From Brevibacterium antiquum (GTDB lineage Bacteria > Actinomycetota > Actinomycetes > Actinomycetales > Brevibacteriaceae), in NCBI RefSeq assembly GCF_016107655.1, contig NZ_JABASX010000012.1, forward strand, positions 1 through 64,000: 64,000 nucleotides of DNA, given 5' to 3'. This document shows, in pieces, positions 29,912 through 38,972 of the stretch (position 1 is its first letter; each line of letters begins with the position of its first letter). A program made the translations under genes and the position numbers. The notes beneath the pieces are model-generated. The model was not told where the DNA came from. It ran no database searches and worked only from the letters and a program-made list of their open reading frames with translations.

Positions 29912-30542
29912 CGAAGGCTTCCTCCAGATCAGTGACGCTTTGGGGTTCGAGTTTCTGGCCATCGAGGAAGAACGTGGGTGTTCCGGTGACCCCGAGCGTC
30001 TGTCCGTCTTTCTGGCTCTGTTCGATGCGTTCGAGTGTGGCCGGATCATCATAGGCTGCGGTGTACTTGTCCATGTCCAGGCCGAGGTCCTGAGCGTATT
30101 TGTCAAACGCCTTGCGTTGTGATGTCTCTTGGTGGCCCCATTCTTCGGCCGTGTCGAACAAGCGCTGATACATGGCCTCGAACTCGCCCTGCTCAGCGGC
30201 GGCCTCGGCTGCCAGTGCAGCGTTGACGGAGTTGTTGTGCATCGGCATATGCCTCACGACAAAGGTCACGCGGTCCCCGTACTCTTCGCGCAGGTCCTCG
30301 ATCACCGGGTAAAGAGACAGACACCCCTCGCACTCGAAGTCGAGGAATTCCACGAACACCACCTCCCCGCCTTCAGATAGGCGGGGACTGTCGTCACGGA
30401 CTAGTAAGTCGCTGGTGTCTCCACCGGCCGGTGTGGCTTTTTGTTGCGGTTCGTCATCGCCGTTATTGACCACCAGCAGTCCGACGAGGACGAGGGCGGC
30501 AACACCGATCATTGCCCGGGACACTTTCACGTTGCGGCTCAA
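29892..30542 (-). CDS. DsbA-like exported thiol oxidoreductase
   Basis: The 216-residue protein has an N-terminal anchor (about residues 10-26), a thioredoxin-4 type domain with active site CEGC (C71 and C74 in LDFECEGCLSLYP), a helical insert and the cis-proline loop GVTGTPTFFLDG. It should introduce disulfides into exported proteins and be re-oxidised by the VKOR encoded next. It overlaps the P-type ATPase gene by 4 nt, so all four genes from cmtR onward form one operon. Its control by a Cd/Pb-type sensor is unusual for a general folding enzyme. Confidence 0.9.
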   Translation of the reverse strand: MSRNVKVSRAMIGVAALVLVGLLVVNNGDDEPQQKATPAGGDTSDLLVRDDSPRLSEGGEVVFVEFLDFECEGCLSLYPVIEDLREEYGDRVTFVVRHMPMHNNSVNAALAAEAAAEQGEFEAMYQRLFDTAEEWGHQETSQRKAFDKYAQDLGLDMDKYTAAYDDPATLERIEQSQKDGQTLGVTGTPTFFLDGQKLEPQSVTDLEEAFDAALQD

Positions 30543-32548
30543 TAGTCGCTCGCTTTCACAGAGTTCGTCGACGACGGTGTGGTTGCGTCGCTGACATTGG
30601 ATGGGTAGATACGGCGCTTCGACCGGGCGGCCCGGAGGCCGTTGAGGATCACGATGACCTCGGCGATCTCGTGTACCAGCACGACGGCAGCGAGGCCGAG
30701 CACGCCAAAGAGCGCCAGTGGGAAGAGCACCACGATAATCGCTACAGCCAGGGCGATATTGCCAGTCATGATTGACCGGCCCTTCTTGGCATGGGCCAGG
30801 GCGTCGGGGATCAACCGCAGGTCGGTGCCGGTGAATGCGATGTCGGCCGTCTCCACCGCGGCTGCGGACCCGGACACGCCCATCGCGATGCCAACGGTGG
30901 CCGAGGCCAAGGCGGGGGCGTCGTTGATGCCATCGCCGATCATCGCCGTTGGCACCTGGTCGGTCGAGGCGCGGATGTGCTCGGCCTTGTGCTCAGGCAG
31001 CTGCTCGGCATGGACCTCATCGATGCCGGCCTGGGCAGCGATCGCTTGAGCAGTGCGGGTGTTATCACCAGTGAGCATCACTGTCGAGATACCCTGGTCA
31101 CGCAGAGCCGTGATCGCCTCGGCGGCCTCGGGGCGCAGCTCATCACGGATACCAATCACCCCACCGATTTGGTCATCGATCTCGACGACGATGATGCTCA
31201 TACCCTGATCGGCCAGCTCCGCAGCCTGCTCAGTCAGGCCGTGCGGGGTGATCCAACGGGGACTACCGACGCGCACACGTCGCCCCTGGACCGTTCCGGT
31301 AAGACCGTGGCCGGGGAGTTCGTCGACGTCCGTGGCCTCCGGGTGGGTGGATGCGGCGACACTGATAGCCTCGGCAAGCGGGTGCGTGCTCGATTTTTCC
31401 AGTGCCGCAGCGAAATCGAGAATCTGCGTCTGAGTGTGATCTCCGCTGGTGTGGGTGGCCACGACCCGGGGCTGGTTGCGGGTGAGAGTACCGGTCTTAT
31501 CGAACGCGACTCGACCGATGGTCCCGAATTGCTCGAACGCGGCACCGGACTTGATGACGACACCCAATTTACTCGCTGACCCGATCGCAGAAATCACCGT
31601 GACCGGCACCGCGATCGCCAACGCACATGGCGATGCTGCCACGAGCACCACCAGGGCCCGCTCGATCCAGGTACCCGGGTCACCGATGACAAACCCGAAT
31701 GCCGCGATCAGCGTAGCAGCGATCAGCACGAGCGGCACCAGGGGGCGGGCAATACGATCGGCCATGCGGGCACGCTCACCCTTGTTCGCGTGTGCCTGCT
31801 CGACGAGATGCACGATCTTCGTCAGCGAATTGTCACGTCCGTCGGCGCTGGCTTCGATATTGAGCGTACCGGAACCATTGACCGAGCCCGCCAACACCTC
31901 GTCACCGGGGACGACCTCGACCGGGATCGATTCCCCCGTGATCGCTGAGGTATCCACCGAGGAGCGGCCGGTGGTCACAACTCCGTCGGTGGCGACTCGC
32001 TCTCCGGCACCAACGACGAGCACATCAAGCTCGCGAACGTCTGCGGCTGGGATTGTCTGTTCGCCGGCCAACCGGGAGATGCGGGCGGTGTCGGGAATGA
32101 GTGAGAGCAGGGCGCGCAGCCCCTGCTGCGCGCGATCCATTGCGCGGTCCTCCAGGGCCTCGGCAACAGAGAACAGGAAAGCCAATGCCGCCGCCTCACC
32201 GATGTGGCCAAGGAGGACGGCACCGATCGCGGCAATCGTCATCAGCAGTCCTACGCCCAAACGCCCGCGGCCCTGGGCTGTGAACAAACGCTTCAACGTG
32301 CCCGGTACGAAGGTCCACGCACCGGCCGCCAGGCCGAGCGCGAAGACGACCAGCGCAGGAATCTCTAGACCGGTCCATTGCAGAATGAGACCGGCCACCC
32401 ACAGCAATCCGGAGGCGACAGGTAACGCCAGGGCACGATCGCGCCACCACGGCGGCACCTCCTCGTGCTCATCGAGACCGGCCACCTCATCGGCGTCAAC
32501 TGGGTCAGGCGTCACTGCGTCGTCGGGGCCACAACATTCGCGACTCAC
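30539..32548 (-). CDS. P1B-4-type metal ATPase (CtpD/CoaT-like, SPC motif)
   Basis: The 669-residue ATPase has a short N-terminus with a CC pair (MSRECCGPDD), no heavy-metal-associated domain, and SPC in the sixth membrane helix (AASPCALAIAVP, near residue 304) in place of CPC. The phosphorylation site is DKTGTLTRNQ near 348, then MIGDGINDAPALASA. The last helix reads VLVHEIAEVIVILNGLRA, as in the P1B-4 subgroup. Characterised members move Co, Fe or related divalent ions. The upstream CmtR-type regulator hints at Cd/Pb response, so the real substrate is open. It overlaps cmtR (ATGA) and the DsbA-like gene. Confidence 0.85.
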   Translation of the reverse strand: MSRECCGPDDAVTPDPVDADEVAGLDEHEEVPPWWRDRALALPVASGLLWVAGLILQWTGLEIPALVVFALGLAAGAWTFVPGTLKRLFTAQGRGRLGVGLLMTIAAIGAVLLGHIGEAAALAFLFSVAEALEDRAMDRAQQGLRALLSLIPDTARISRLAGEQTIPAADVRELDVLVVGAGERVATDGVVTTGRSSVDTSAITGESIPVEVVPGDEVLAGSVNGSGTLNIEASADGRDNSLTKIVHLVEQAHANKGERARMADRIARPLVPLVLIAATLIAAFGFVIGDPGTWIERALVVLVAASPCALAIAVPVTVISAIGSASKLGVVIKSGAAFEQFGTIGRVAFDKTGTLTRNQPRVVATHTSGDHTQTQILDFAAALEKSSTHPLAEAISVAASTHPEATDVDELPGHGLTGTVQGRRVRVGSPRWITPHGLTEQAAELADQGMSIIVVEIDDQIGGVIGIRDELRPEAAEAITALRDQGISTVMLTGDNTRTAQAIAAQAGIDEVHAEQLPEHKAEHIRASTDQVPTAMIGDGINDAPALASATVGIAMGVSGSAAAVETADIAFTGTDLRLIPDALAHAKKGRSIMTGNIALAVAIIVVLFPLALFGVLGLAAVVLVHEIAEVIVILNGLRAARSKRRIYPSNVSDATTPSSTNSVKASDY

Positions 32549-32925
32549 TGCAGAGCCTCAGCTGCGAGGGGCTCGTCATGGGGCGTACAGCACCCGGGAA
32601 CGGAGCAGGTCGGATCGATGCAGGGTTCATGCTCGTCGACGGCCAGCGTCACATCCACCAGCGCCATCAGCGCGGCAGCAAGATGGGGATCGGCGATCTC
32701 GTACCGGGTCTGTCGACCCTCGGGTTCAGCGACAACAATCCCGCACCCACGTAGGCACGCCAAATGATTCGACACGTTTGTTCGCGTCAGCCGAAGGTCA
32801 CGCGCCAGTTGCGCGGGATAGCCCGGCTTATCTAACAGGGACAGCAGGATCCGCGACCGTGTCCCATCTGCCATGGCCCGGCCCAATCGGTTCATCACAT
32901 TTACACGAGAAGCAATAGTCAGCAT
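32545..32925 (-). CDS. cmtR: CmtR-type ArsR-family metal sensor
   Basis: The 126-residue protein is a winged-helix ArsR repressor. With ATG 32925 as start, cysteines fall at positions 57 and 61 (LACLRGCG) and 102 (HEPCIDPTC), exactly the Cd/Pb ligands of Mycobacterium tuberculosis CmtR (C57, C61, C102). That agreement favours this start over the in-frame ATG at 32940. The C-terminal tail adds further cysteines (C107, C112, C113) that the mycobacterial protein lacks. It is the first gene of the operon with the P1B-4 ATPase, DsbA-like protein and VKOR, and should repress it until Cd, Pb or a similar thiophilic ion binds. Confidence 0.88.
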   Translation of the reverse strand: MLTIASRVNVMNRLGRAMADGTRSRILLSLLDKPGYPAQLARDLRLTRTNVSNHLACLRGCGIVVAEPEGRQTRYEIADPHLAAALMALVDVTLAVDEHEPCIDPTCSVPGCCTPHDEPLAAEALQ

Positions 32926-32980
32926 ACAATGACTATACATTACTTGATGACCTATCTGGGTGGAACCTAAGGTAGCGTTG

Positions 32981-33009
32981 ACCGTATTCTACCAACCGTA
33001 GAATACGGT
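32981..33009. promoter_or_regulatory. Operator dyad upstream of tlpA-ccdA copy 2
   Basis: ACCGTATTCTAC and its exact complement are separated by 5 nt. The core TTCTAC-N5-GTAGAA is identical to that at 11458-11492 and 38655-38671. It lies 29-57 nt upstream of the GTG start at 33038. Confidence 0.8.
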
Positions 33010-33037
33010 TGAATATCTATTGCATCCAAGGAGCCCC

Positions 33038-33673
33038 GTGCGAAACACGCATGCGCCGCGATCTCGAGCCCACAACTTCTCACGTCTGGCTTATGGCGGC
33101 GCTGTGCTCGCTCTCATGCTGGCGGTGGTGACAGGATGCGCTCCCGCCGACAACGGGGCCGAGGCATCTTCTGGTTCAAACGACCAAGGGTACGTGTCAG
33201 GTAAGGGAGTCGTTACTCAGATTCCCGAATCGGAACGCTCTGCGACTGTGGAACTGGCGGGAGAGACGACAAGCGGGGATATGTTCGATCTCCATGATTG
33301 GCAAGGTGGGCCAGTCGTCTTGAACTTGTGGTACGCAGCTTGCCCACCCTGCCGAGAGGAGGCACCAGACCTCCAAGACAGCTACGAATCGTTCCGCGAC
33401 GACGAGGTCCGATTTCTTGGAATAAACGTCCGAGACGAAGCGGCCGCTGCCGACGCGTTCGCTCGGCAGTTCGGCATCACTTACCCGTCGATGCTCGACA
33501 AAGAAGGTCGGGCAGTGTCGGCGCTGAGTGGTCTGCTGCCGCCCCAGGCTGTGCCTTCGACTGTGGTTCTCGATTCCAAGGGCCGTCCCGCCGCTCGTGT
33601 CGTGGGCGTCGTTGACCGCTCAACTCTCGATGGTCTCATCACTGATGTACTCGATGGCGAATCCCGGTCATGA
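33038..33673 (+). CDS. TlpA/ResA-like thioredoxin-fold lipoprotein, copy 2
   Basis: The 211-residue precursor has lipobox VTGC (C34) and the active site WYAACPPCREE (C102 and C105). It differs from the copy at 10801-11430 by scattered substitutions, mostly near the N-terminus, so the two are paralogues or came in with different elements. The start is GTG 33038, 6 nt behind AAGGAG as in copy 1. Its stop overlaps the ccdA start. The role is disulfide reduction on the outer membrane face with electrons from CcdA. Confidence 0.88.
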   Translation: MRNTHAPRSRAHNFSRLAYGGAVLALMLAVVTGCAPADNGAEASSGSNDQGYVSGKGVVTQIPESERSATVELAGETTSGDMFDLHDWQGGPVVLNLWYAACPPCREEAPDLQDSYESFRDDEVRFLGINVRDEAAAADAFARQFGITYPSMLDKEGRAVSALSGLLPPQAVPSTVVLDSKGRPAARVVGVVDRSTLDGLITDVLDGESRS

Positions 33674-34443
33674 TGGCATCAATTGGCGAGCAGTTCTCCC
33701 AGATAGCAAGCTCGGGACCCATGCTGCTGGCGATTCCGATTGCCGCGATTGCCGGAGTAATCTCCTTCCTGTCACCGTGCGTACTACCGCTCGTTCCTGG
33801 CTACCTCGGGTATGTGACTGGGCTCGCGGGAAAGTCACTCGAAGAGCAGAAGACATTCCGCGTTCTCATTGGCGTGTTTCTCTTCATGCTCGGCTTCTCT
33901 GCTGTCTTCGTGGCGATCGGACTCGTCTTTTCTCTCACGGGAATACTTCTCAGTGGCTGGGCAGACGTGATCAATCGCATTATGGGCGCGATCGTCATCA
34001 TTGCAGGGATCATTTTCATGGGTGGCTTGAACGTCCTCCAGCGGGAGTGGCGCATCAGAAGTCGCCCTCAGGCAGGGCTGTGGGGAGCCCCGCTTCTCGG
34101 CGGTGCTTTCGCGTTCAGTTGGGCACCGTGCATGGGACCGACATTAGCGGCAGTGCTTGCGTTAACGACGAGCTTTGGGCCGACAGGAACCGGAGCGATG
34201 CTTCGCGGGACAATCCTGACGCTGAGCTATTGTCTGGGTCTTGGCATTCCCTTCCTGCTTGTCTCCTTGCTGCTCATTAGAGGAGGTGGCCGCATGCGAT
34301 GGGTCAAAGACCATCATGTCGCCATCACCCGCGCTGGAGGAGCCGTTCTTATCGGAATAGGAATACTGCTGATCACCGGCGTGTGGACTCAATGGGTGAA
34401 TGGTTTGCAGGGCCTAATTGGTGGATTTGCCACAGTGGTCTGA
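33670..34443 (+). CDS. ccdA: CcdA-type transmembrane thiol-electron carrier, copy 2
   Basis: The 257-residue protein has six membrane segments and the redox cysteines in FLSPCVLP and SWAPCMGP. It is nearly identical to the copy at 10028-10804 but is on the opposite strand. It is coupled to its TlpA-like partner by a 4-nt overlap. It converges on the copC-copD-ctaG operon, which carries the same TTCTAC dyad, so the two transcripts are probably co-regulated. Confidence 0.9.
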   Translation: MMASIGEQFSQIASSGPMLLAIPIAAIAGVISFLSPCVLPLVPGYLGYVTGLAGKSLEEQKTFRVLIGVFLFMLGFSAVFVAIGLVFSLTGILLSGWADVINRIMGAIVIIAGIIFMGGLNVLQREWRIRSRPQAGLWGAPLLGGAFAFSWAPCMGPTLAAVLALTTSFGPTGTGAMLRGTILTLSYCLGLGIPFLLVSLLLIRGGGRMRWVKDHHVAITRAGGAVLIGIGILLITGVWTQWVNGLQGLIGGFATVV

Positions 34444-34709
34444 GACTCTTGTTCGGTATGCAAGAACGTTGCCTCGGATTGCCGAAGACTGGATTTGGCT
34501 GCGTGGCAATACTGAACAGTGTCTTCAGGTGAGCCTGGGGCCAGTCTTCAACGAAGTTGGTCGTCCTAGCCCGTCGGCAAGCCATGCTACTTCACGCTAG
34601 CGCCCTGGCCGAAGAAACCTGGTACTGGCATTTAAGAGGGCCCCAGCGCGAGCGTTGCTCTGCCTATATGAATACTTGCGCCGATCCGGCTTCTCCGAAT
34701 ATGGAGGGG
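34444..34709. other. Non-coding stretch between converging operons
   Basis: This stretch lies between ccdA copy 2 and ctaG. I see no gene and no strong intrinsic terminator. Confidence 0.35.
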
Positions 34710-35651
34710 TTAGATTCGTTCCTCGCCGCTGGCGAGTCGTCCCAGGTATGCGTTGTACGCCTCGAGTTCTTTATCACCGAAGGCATCGACGTGACGGTCT
34801 CTGACCCGGTTGTTCTTATCTTCTTGGCGAAACCACGTGATGAGAACGACAAGCAAAATCGCCACAGCTGGCCCCTCACCATAGGCCCACGCGATCCCTC
34901 CCGCGAGTTTCTGGTCCTCCATGACATCGATCCCCCAAGCCCCCGGGGCTTGGGTAAACCGGTCCACAAGCGGCAGCGTCGCCATCATGACGATCACGCC
35001 GAAGAAGGCGTGAAGGCCGGCTTCGAGGAAGGAGTGGAAGATGCGCACGATATGTGATTCGGGCACTGGCAGAGGATCGGCGGGAATGAGCGTGGCGTTG
35101 AAGACGATGCCGGTGAACAGGAAGACCAGTTCCAATCCGACGTGTCCGACAATTCCAATGCCCAACAGGGTGCTTGCCGCGTCTGAGAGATAGAGGCCAT
35201 AGAAGAGAGCGAGGAAGAGTGGGATCGAGAAAAATGGGTGGACAATGACCTTTCCCGCCCACGACCGTAGACCGAAGATCGCGACCTTGAGTGCGATTCT
35301 CCCGGGAAGATTGCGAGGAGTGGCGCGCAGCAGCAGCGTTCCCGGTGCACCGAGGAGGAGCAGCGGTGGCACGGCCATCATCAGCGTCATTTGCTGGAAC
35401 ATGAATACCGAGAACATGAGTTGTCCGTAGCCTTCGATGGCCAAGCCCATCACGGCAGCCAAGAGAAGGCATCCGAGGAGGAAAAGCATGCCTCTCCAGA
35501 ACGGCCATGGCCGTTTCAGGAGTCGGAGTCGGATCCATCCGGCAATATAGGCCAGAGCAAGGATCCCAGCGATGACAGGAATGATCGGAATGGGTTGTAA
35601 GTTAAACCCGAGGAAAGCTTCCATGGATGGAGCCTGGGTTGGTGTCCACAT
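34710..35651 (-). CDS. ctaG: CtaG-family cytochrome c oxidase assembly protein
   Basis: The 313-residue protein has seven or more membrane helices and the CtaG (caa3 assembly) features: FMFQQMTLMMAVPPLLLLGAP, then VIVHPFFSIPLF and EAGLHAFFGVIVM, with buried histidines suited to copper. Bacillus CtaG is needed to assemble the copper centre of caa3 oxidase. The start is uncertain. ATG 35651 is used, but the frame reaches a TTG at 35690. It is last in the copC-copD operon and supplies copper insertion or copper-handling capacity. The bifunctional gene upstream already has a CtaG-like half, so this is a second one. Confidence 0.85.
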   Translation of the reverse strand: MWTPTQAPSMEAFLGFNLQPIPIIPVIAGILALAYIAGWIRLRLLKRPWPFWRGMLFLLGCLLLAAVMGLAIEGYGQLMFSVFMFQQMTLMMAVPPLLLLGAPGTLLLRATPRNLPGRIALKVAIFGLRSWAGKVIVHPFFSIPLFLALFYGLYLSDAASTLLGIGIVGHVGLELVFLFTGIVFNATLIPADPLPVPESHIVRIFHSFLEAGLHAFFGVIVMMATLPLVDRFTQAPGAWGIDVMEDQKLAGGIAWAYGEGPAVAILLVVLITWFRQEDKNNRVRDRHVDAFGDKELEAYNAYLGRLASGEERI

Positions 35652-35866
35652 CAGTTCTGCCACTCGCACGACCTCATCTCTCTCATCCAAATTTCCACCA
35701 CTCGCGTCCTCACCTTCGTGACGCTACTTTTGGCAGCCTGCGACACAGTTTTTGAGACCTCTTCGCACTGTGGTCCCTGGGAGCCGAGTGTTGGAGCAGT
35801 GTCTCAACGATACGTCCAAGAATGTGTTCAGCGCGCTGGGCCGGAGGCGTTGGTGTGGTCGCTGCC

Positions 35867-37819
35867 TCATGTGCGGGCCATTTCTGGAGTCGCAGCGGAA
35901 GTGGCGGCAGTCGTGCTGGGGTCAGGTTTGAACAACGAGTAGACGGCCATCACCAGGAGTGGCATGAATCCGGCCAGCACGATGCTGGTGGCACCACGGT
36001 GCTGGTCGGAAAGCGGGGGCAGCCCCCATTCTCTGCCGAGTTCAGTGAACCACTCTGGTTGCAACAGGGTGGGCGAGACTGCGATGAGGACCGCCCACGC
36101 TCCCACTGCGATGGCAACCGTGAGCACAGTTAGAGTCTGCCGGTTCCTGCCTGTGTGCCCGGCGCTGGTAGTGAGGACACTGTTTGTAAAGATGAGCCCG
36201 GCGACCAGTGCTGCGGTGTTCATCAGTTCTTGACCAATGAGCGTGTTCAGTGCCAGGGGGAACATTGGTGTGTAGTAGAGGCCGACGGCCACCGCCACGA
36301 CCAGAACAGCCGTGACACTCGGGCGCGAGAGCAACTGCCCGACAGTCGAAGTCTTCCATCCATGCACGATTTCATACCAGCCTGTTGTCCCGTCGGTTCG
36401 CGGTTGGACCAGACGGTTGATCAGGTGGTGTGGGTGGCCTGCCAGCAATAGCATGGGAACGACGAAGGCCAGAGCAAGGTGGCGGAGAGTGTGGATGCTC
36501 AAGAGGATGGGAGCGTAGATGTTGGGCACTCCACTGGTCATGTAAATCAACACCACGAGGCCGGAGACGAAGGCTACCGTCCGGAGCACAGGCCATGTTT
36601 GTCCCTGGGCCCGGAGCCGGAGGACTCCATATATGTAGGCGGTGACAGGGAGGACAGTGGCCGCGATCCACAGCCAGTCGAACCGCCATTGCGTCACCCA
36701 TTCTGATACGCCCAGAGGTGGTGGCAGCACGTAGTCGGTGAGCACTTCTGCCGGGGTGATGTCCGGTTCTCGGATTCGTTCGGCCCCCGGGTTGGTCCGA
36801 GCCAGAACAGCTCCCAGCGCCATGACTGCTGAGAGCACGATCACCTCGCCGGCGATCATCTGCCATATGCGAGAGCGCACCCCTTTCCGAGCACCCTGGG
36901 CAGTGATGAGGCGACGATTGAGATACCCGGCAAGTCCCAGTGCCACCGTGGCCAGGGTTTTCACGATCACCAGGGCTCCGTATACGGATGCCAGTGCAGC
37001 CCAGCTGTCGAGGCGGTAGACCGTGTTGATGACCCCAGAGACAACGACCAGACAGAATGCGATTAATGCCAGTCCAGAGAATCGTGGCAGAACACGCTCG
37101 GCCGCCTGGGGACCGATTTTGATAAGGATGGGGCTGATCGCGGCCAGGATGACAATTCCTCCGGTCCATAGGCCGGCCCCGAGGTAGTGGAGGGCGAGGG
37201 CGTTGACGGCTCCGTCGTGGTCTTCGACACCGGCGACGTGGCCCAGCTGCGACAGCGGTATCACCGCAGCCAGGGAGACCACCGCAATGATAGTGATTCC
37301 AGTCCGGGATGAGACCATGGCGATCAGTGTTGCGGTCAGGGCCGCGATGGCGGCTGTCGCGCCCCATGCTTGACCGAGAATGATGCCGAAGACGTAGAAA
37401 AGCAGCTGTGAAGCGAACTCATCCGAACCTGACAATGCCTGCCCACTGGTGTCGGCGTAGCCGAGGATGATCATAGCCACTGCCGCGAGCGTCCACACTG
37501 TGGCCGCTACCAAGGCGATGGACATTGTTCGCTTGTGCACCGCCTGGCTATCGTCGTTGTGAGGAATGACCGTGACGGCAAATACCAGCGCCGCCCAGGT
37601 CAGCGACATGGCCAAATGGTGGATTGTGGTCATGATCGGCAACGCCCACCGCACCAGGGCCCCCGGATCGAGCAGCTGGCGCGGATCGGTTACGCCAGAG
37701 AACTCCAGCGCGGTTACCAGAACAATCGTCGTGACCAGGACAGCAATAGCCAGGCTTGTCAGCATGAGCCGGCGGTGGGCCCTTGCTTCAACGGAGAATT
37801 TTTGGGTGGAGTTGGTCAT
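35867..37819 (-). CDS. copD: CopD-CtaG fusion membrane protein (copper uptake/resistance and oxidase assembly)
   Basis: The 650-residue protein has two membrane halves. The N-terminal half (about residues 20-330) is CopD-like, with TTIHHLAMSLTWAALVFA and later LHYLGAGLWTGGIVILAA. The C-terminal half (about 370-620) is CtaG-like, with IHTLRHLALAFVVPMLLLAG and MFPLALNTLIGQELMNTAALVAG. This fusion is common in actinobacteria. CopD works with CopC in moving copper at the membrane. ATG 37819 has AAGGAT upstream and is preferred over the TTG just before it. It lies 145 nt downstream of copC on the same strand. Confidence 0.88.
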   Translation of the reverse strand: MTNSTQKFSVEARAHRRLMLTSLAIAVLVTTIVLVTALEFSGVTDPRQLLDPGALVRWALPIMTTIHHLAMSLTWAALVFAVTVIPHNDDSQAVHKRTMSIALVAATVWTLAAVAMIILGYADTSGQALSGSDEFASQLLFYVFGIILGQAWGATAAIAALTATLIAMVSSRTGITIIAVVSLAAVIPLSQLGHVAGVEDHDGAVNALALHYLGAGLWTGGIVILAAISPILIKIGPQAAERVLPRFSGLALIAFCLVVVSGVINTVYRLDSWAALASVYGALVIVKTLATVALGLAGYLNRRLITAQGARKGVRSRIWQMIAGEVIVLSAVMALGAVLARTNPGAERIREPDITPAEVLTDYVLPPPLGVSEWVTQWRFDWLWIAATVLPVTAYIYGVLRLRAQGQTWPVLRTVAFVSGLVVLIYMTSGVPNIYAPILLSIHTLRHLALAFVVPMLLLAGHPHHLINRLVQPRTDGTTGWYEIVHGWKTSTVGQLLSRPSVTAVLVVAVAVGLYYTPMFPLALNTLIGQELMNTAALVAGLIFTNSVLTTSAGHTGRNRQTLTVLTVAIAVGAWAVLIAVSPTLLQPEWFTELGREWGLPPLSDQHRGATSIVLAGFMPLLVMAVYSLFKPDPSTTAATSAATPEMART

Positions 37820-37964
37820 CAAGGTTCATCCTTTTGCTGCGTCCGTGATCGCAGACTGAATTGTTCAATCAGAACCTTCCAGGCGCAGCCATGGATATCG
37901 CGTGCCATCGCCTCGCGACGAACCTCACCGCGACTACGAGAATGCGCAAGCTCGAAGCCGAGGA

Positions 37965-38582
37965 TTACTGTGTCTCATCAGTTGATTGATCGTTGGTCTT
38001 TCTGACCACAATAATGGTGACGATCGCGATGATGGCGGCGAGCCCGAGACCTAACAGAATTACAAGTGTCGGCGAGATTGCGGAATAGGAAGCTTCGTCG
38101 CTGGCATCTGTAGTTGCGGACGCAGTGGTGGGTTCATTGCTGTCTGCGACGTTCTGTTCGGTCTTGGTCGGTGTCGGTTCCTGTTTTTCTGTCTTGCTGC
38201 TTGTGATGGTGAAGGTAGATTCGCCGCTGATTGGGTGGCCATCCGAGGATACGACCCGCCATACCATCTTGTATTTCCCGGCTGGCGGGTCATCCGGAAG
38301 AGCGCTGGTGATCGTTTGTCCCGCAATGACAGGTTCGTCGACGGAGACGTCTTCATCACCGGAAGTCACTTGAACTTCGGAGCCCATTTGCTGTAATTCT
38401 CCGCTGAAATCCAGCTTAATCTCTTTGGGAGCTTCACCCAGAGTCGCCCCATCTTCCGGAGTCGAAGCAGTTATTTCATCATGGGCAGCAGCCGGCGCTG
38501 GCATCATTAGACCCAGTGCGAGCAACAGCATGGCCAGCATTCCTGCGCTGACCCACGATACCATTCGCCCAGTTCCTTGCAT
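37965..38582 (-). CDS. copC: CopC-type copper-binding exported protein with C-terminal anchor
   Basis: The 205-residue precursor has a signal peptide ending in AAA, followed by H34-D-E, the N-terminal histidine that serves as Cu(II) ligand in mature CopC. The CopC beta-barrel follows, with STPEDGATL and VVSSDGHPISGESTF, then a Thr/Glu-rich linker and a membrane helix near residues 172-195. The extra helix anchors it on the outer face, as in many Gram-positive CopC proteins. ATG 38582 is used because AGGAG lies 7 nt upstream. The frame extends to 38654 without a ribosome site. A TTCTAC-N5-GTAGAA dyad lies 73-89 nt upstream. Confidence 0.88.
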   Translation of the reverse strand: MQGTGRMVSWVSAGMLAMLLLALGLMMPAPAAAHDEITASTPEDGATLGEAPKEIKLDFSGELQQMGSEVQVTSGDEDVSVDEPVIAGQTITSALPDDPPAGKYKMVWRVVSSDGHPISGESTFTITSSKTEKQEPTPTKTEQNVADSNEPTTASATTDASDEASYSAISPTLVILLGLGLAAIIAIVTIIVVRKTNDQSTDETQ

Positions 38583-38654
38583 GCTGATACTCCTAGTGAT
38601 CAAATTCTGGCGGCGTTGAACGCCGCCCAAGTGGCCCATCCAGATGCCGCACAT

Positions 38655-38671
38655 TTCTACTCACTGTAGAA
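38655..38671. promoter_or_regulatory. Operator dyad upstream of copC
   Basis: TTCTAC-TCACT-GTAGAA is the same core and spacing as the dyads at both tlpA-ccdA promoters. The arms are shorter here (6 bp plus partial A/T flanks). Confidence 0.7.
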
Positions 38672-38972
38672 TATATTCGCAGAGAACGCACCCGCCCCAC
38701 ACCTGACCCCCTCCGGAGAACTAATAGCGAGAAGGCGCGACTTGGCAAGATGCTTGCCCAAACGACCATACATCAACCACTGACCCTTCCGCAGAGACAG
38801 CGCCGATCGACAGTGTTCAAATAATCTATAGTTTTATAAGACGCTCAAATCACTCAGCAAGGACTGGCATTGACGCCCGAGATCACGGGCTGAGAAGTGT
38901 CTCGCTAACCCGTCTCGCCGCAAATTGTCTTACAGTCGTGACTTTCCGGAGTTTGTGAGTCATTCTTGGAGC
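38672..38972. other. Intergenic stretch with probable res site of the adjacent resolvase
   Basis: No gene is seen. Just upstream of the resolvase gene are TGTCTCGCTAACC (38898-38910) and TCGCCGCAA (38915-38923). The latter is inverted as TTGCGGCGA at 41786-41794, 12 nt beyond the AAA ATPase gene, so the two could mark the limits of the transposition module. TGTCTCG also recurs near the second resolvase gene (45862), which suggests a recombination half-site. The exact transposon end is not resolved. Confidence 0.4.
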
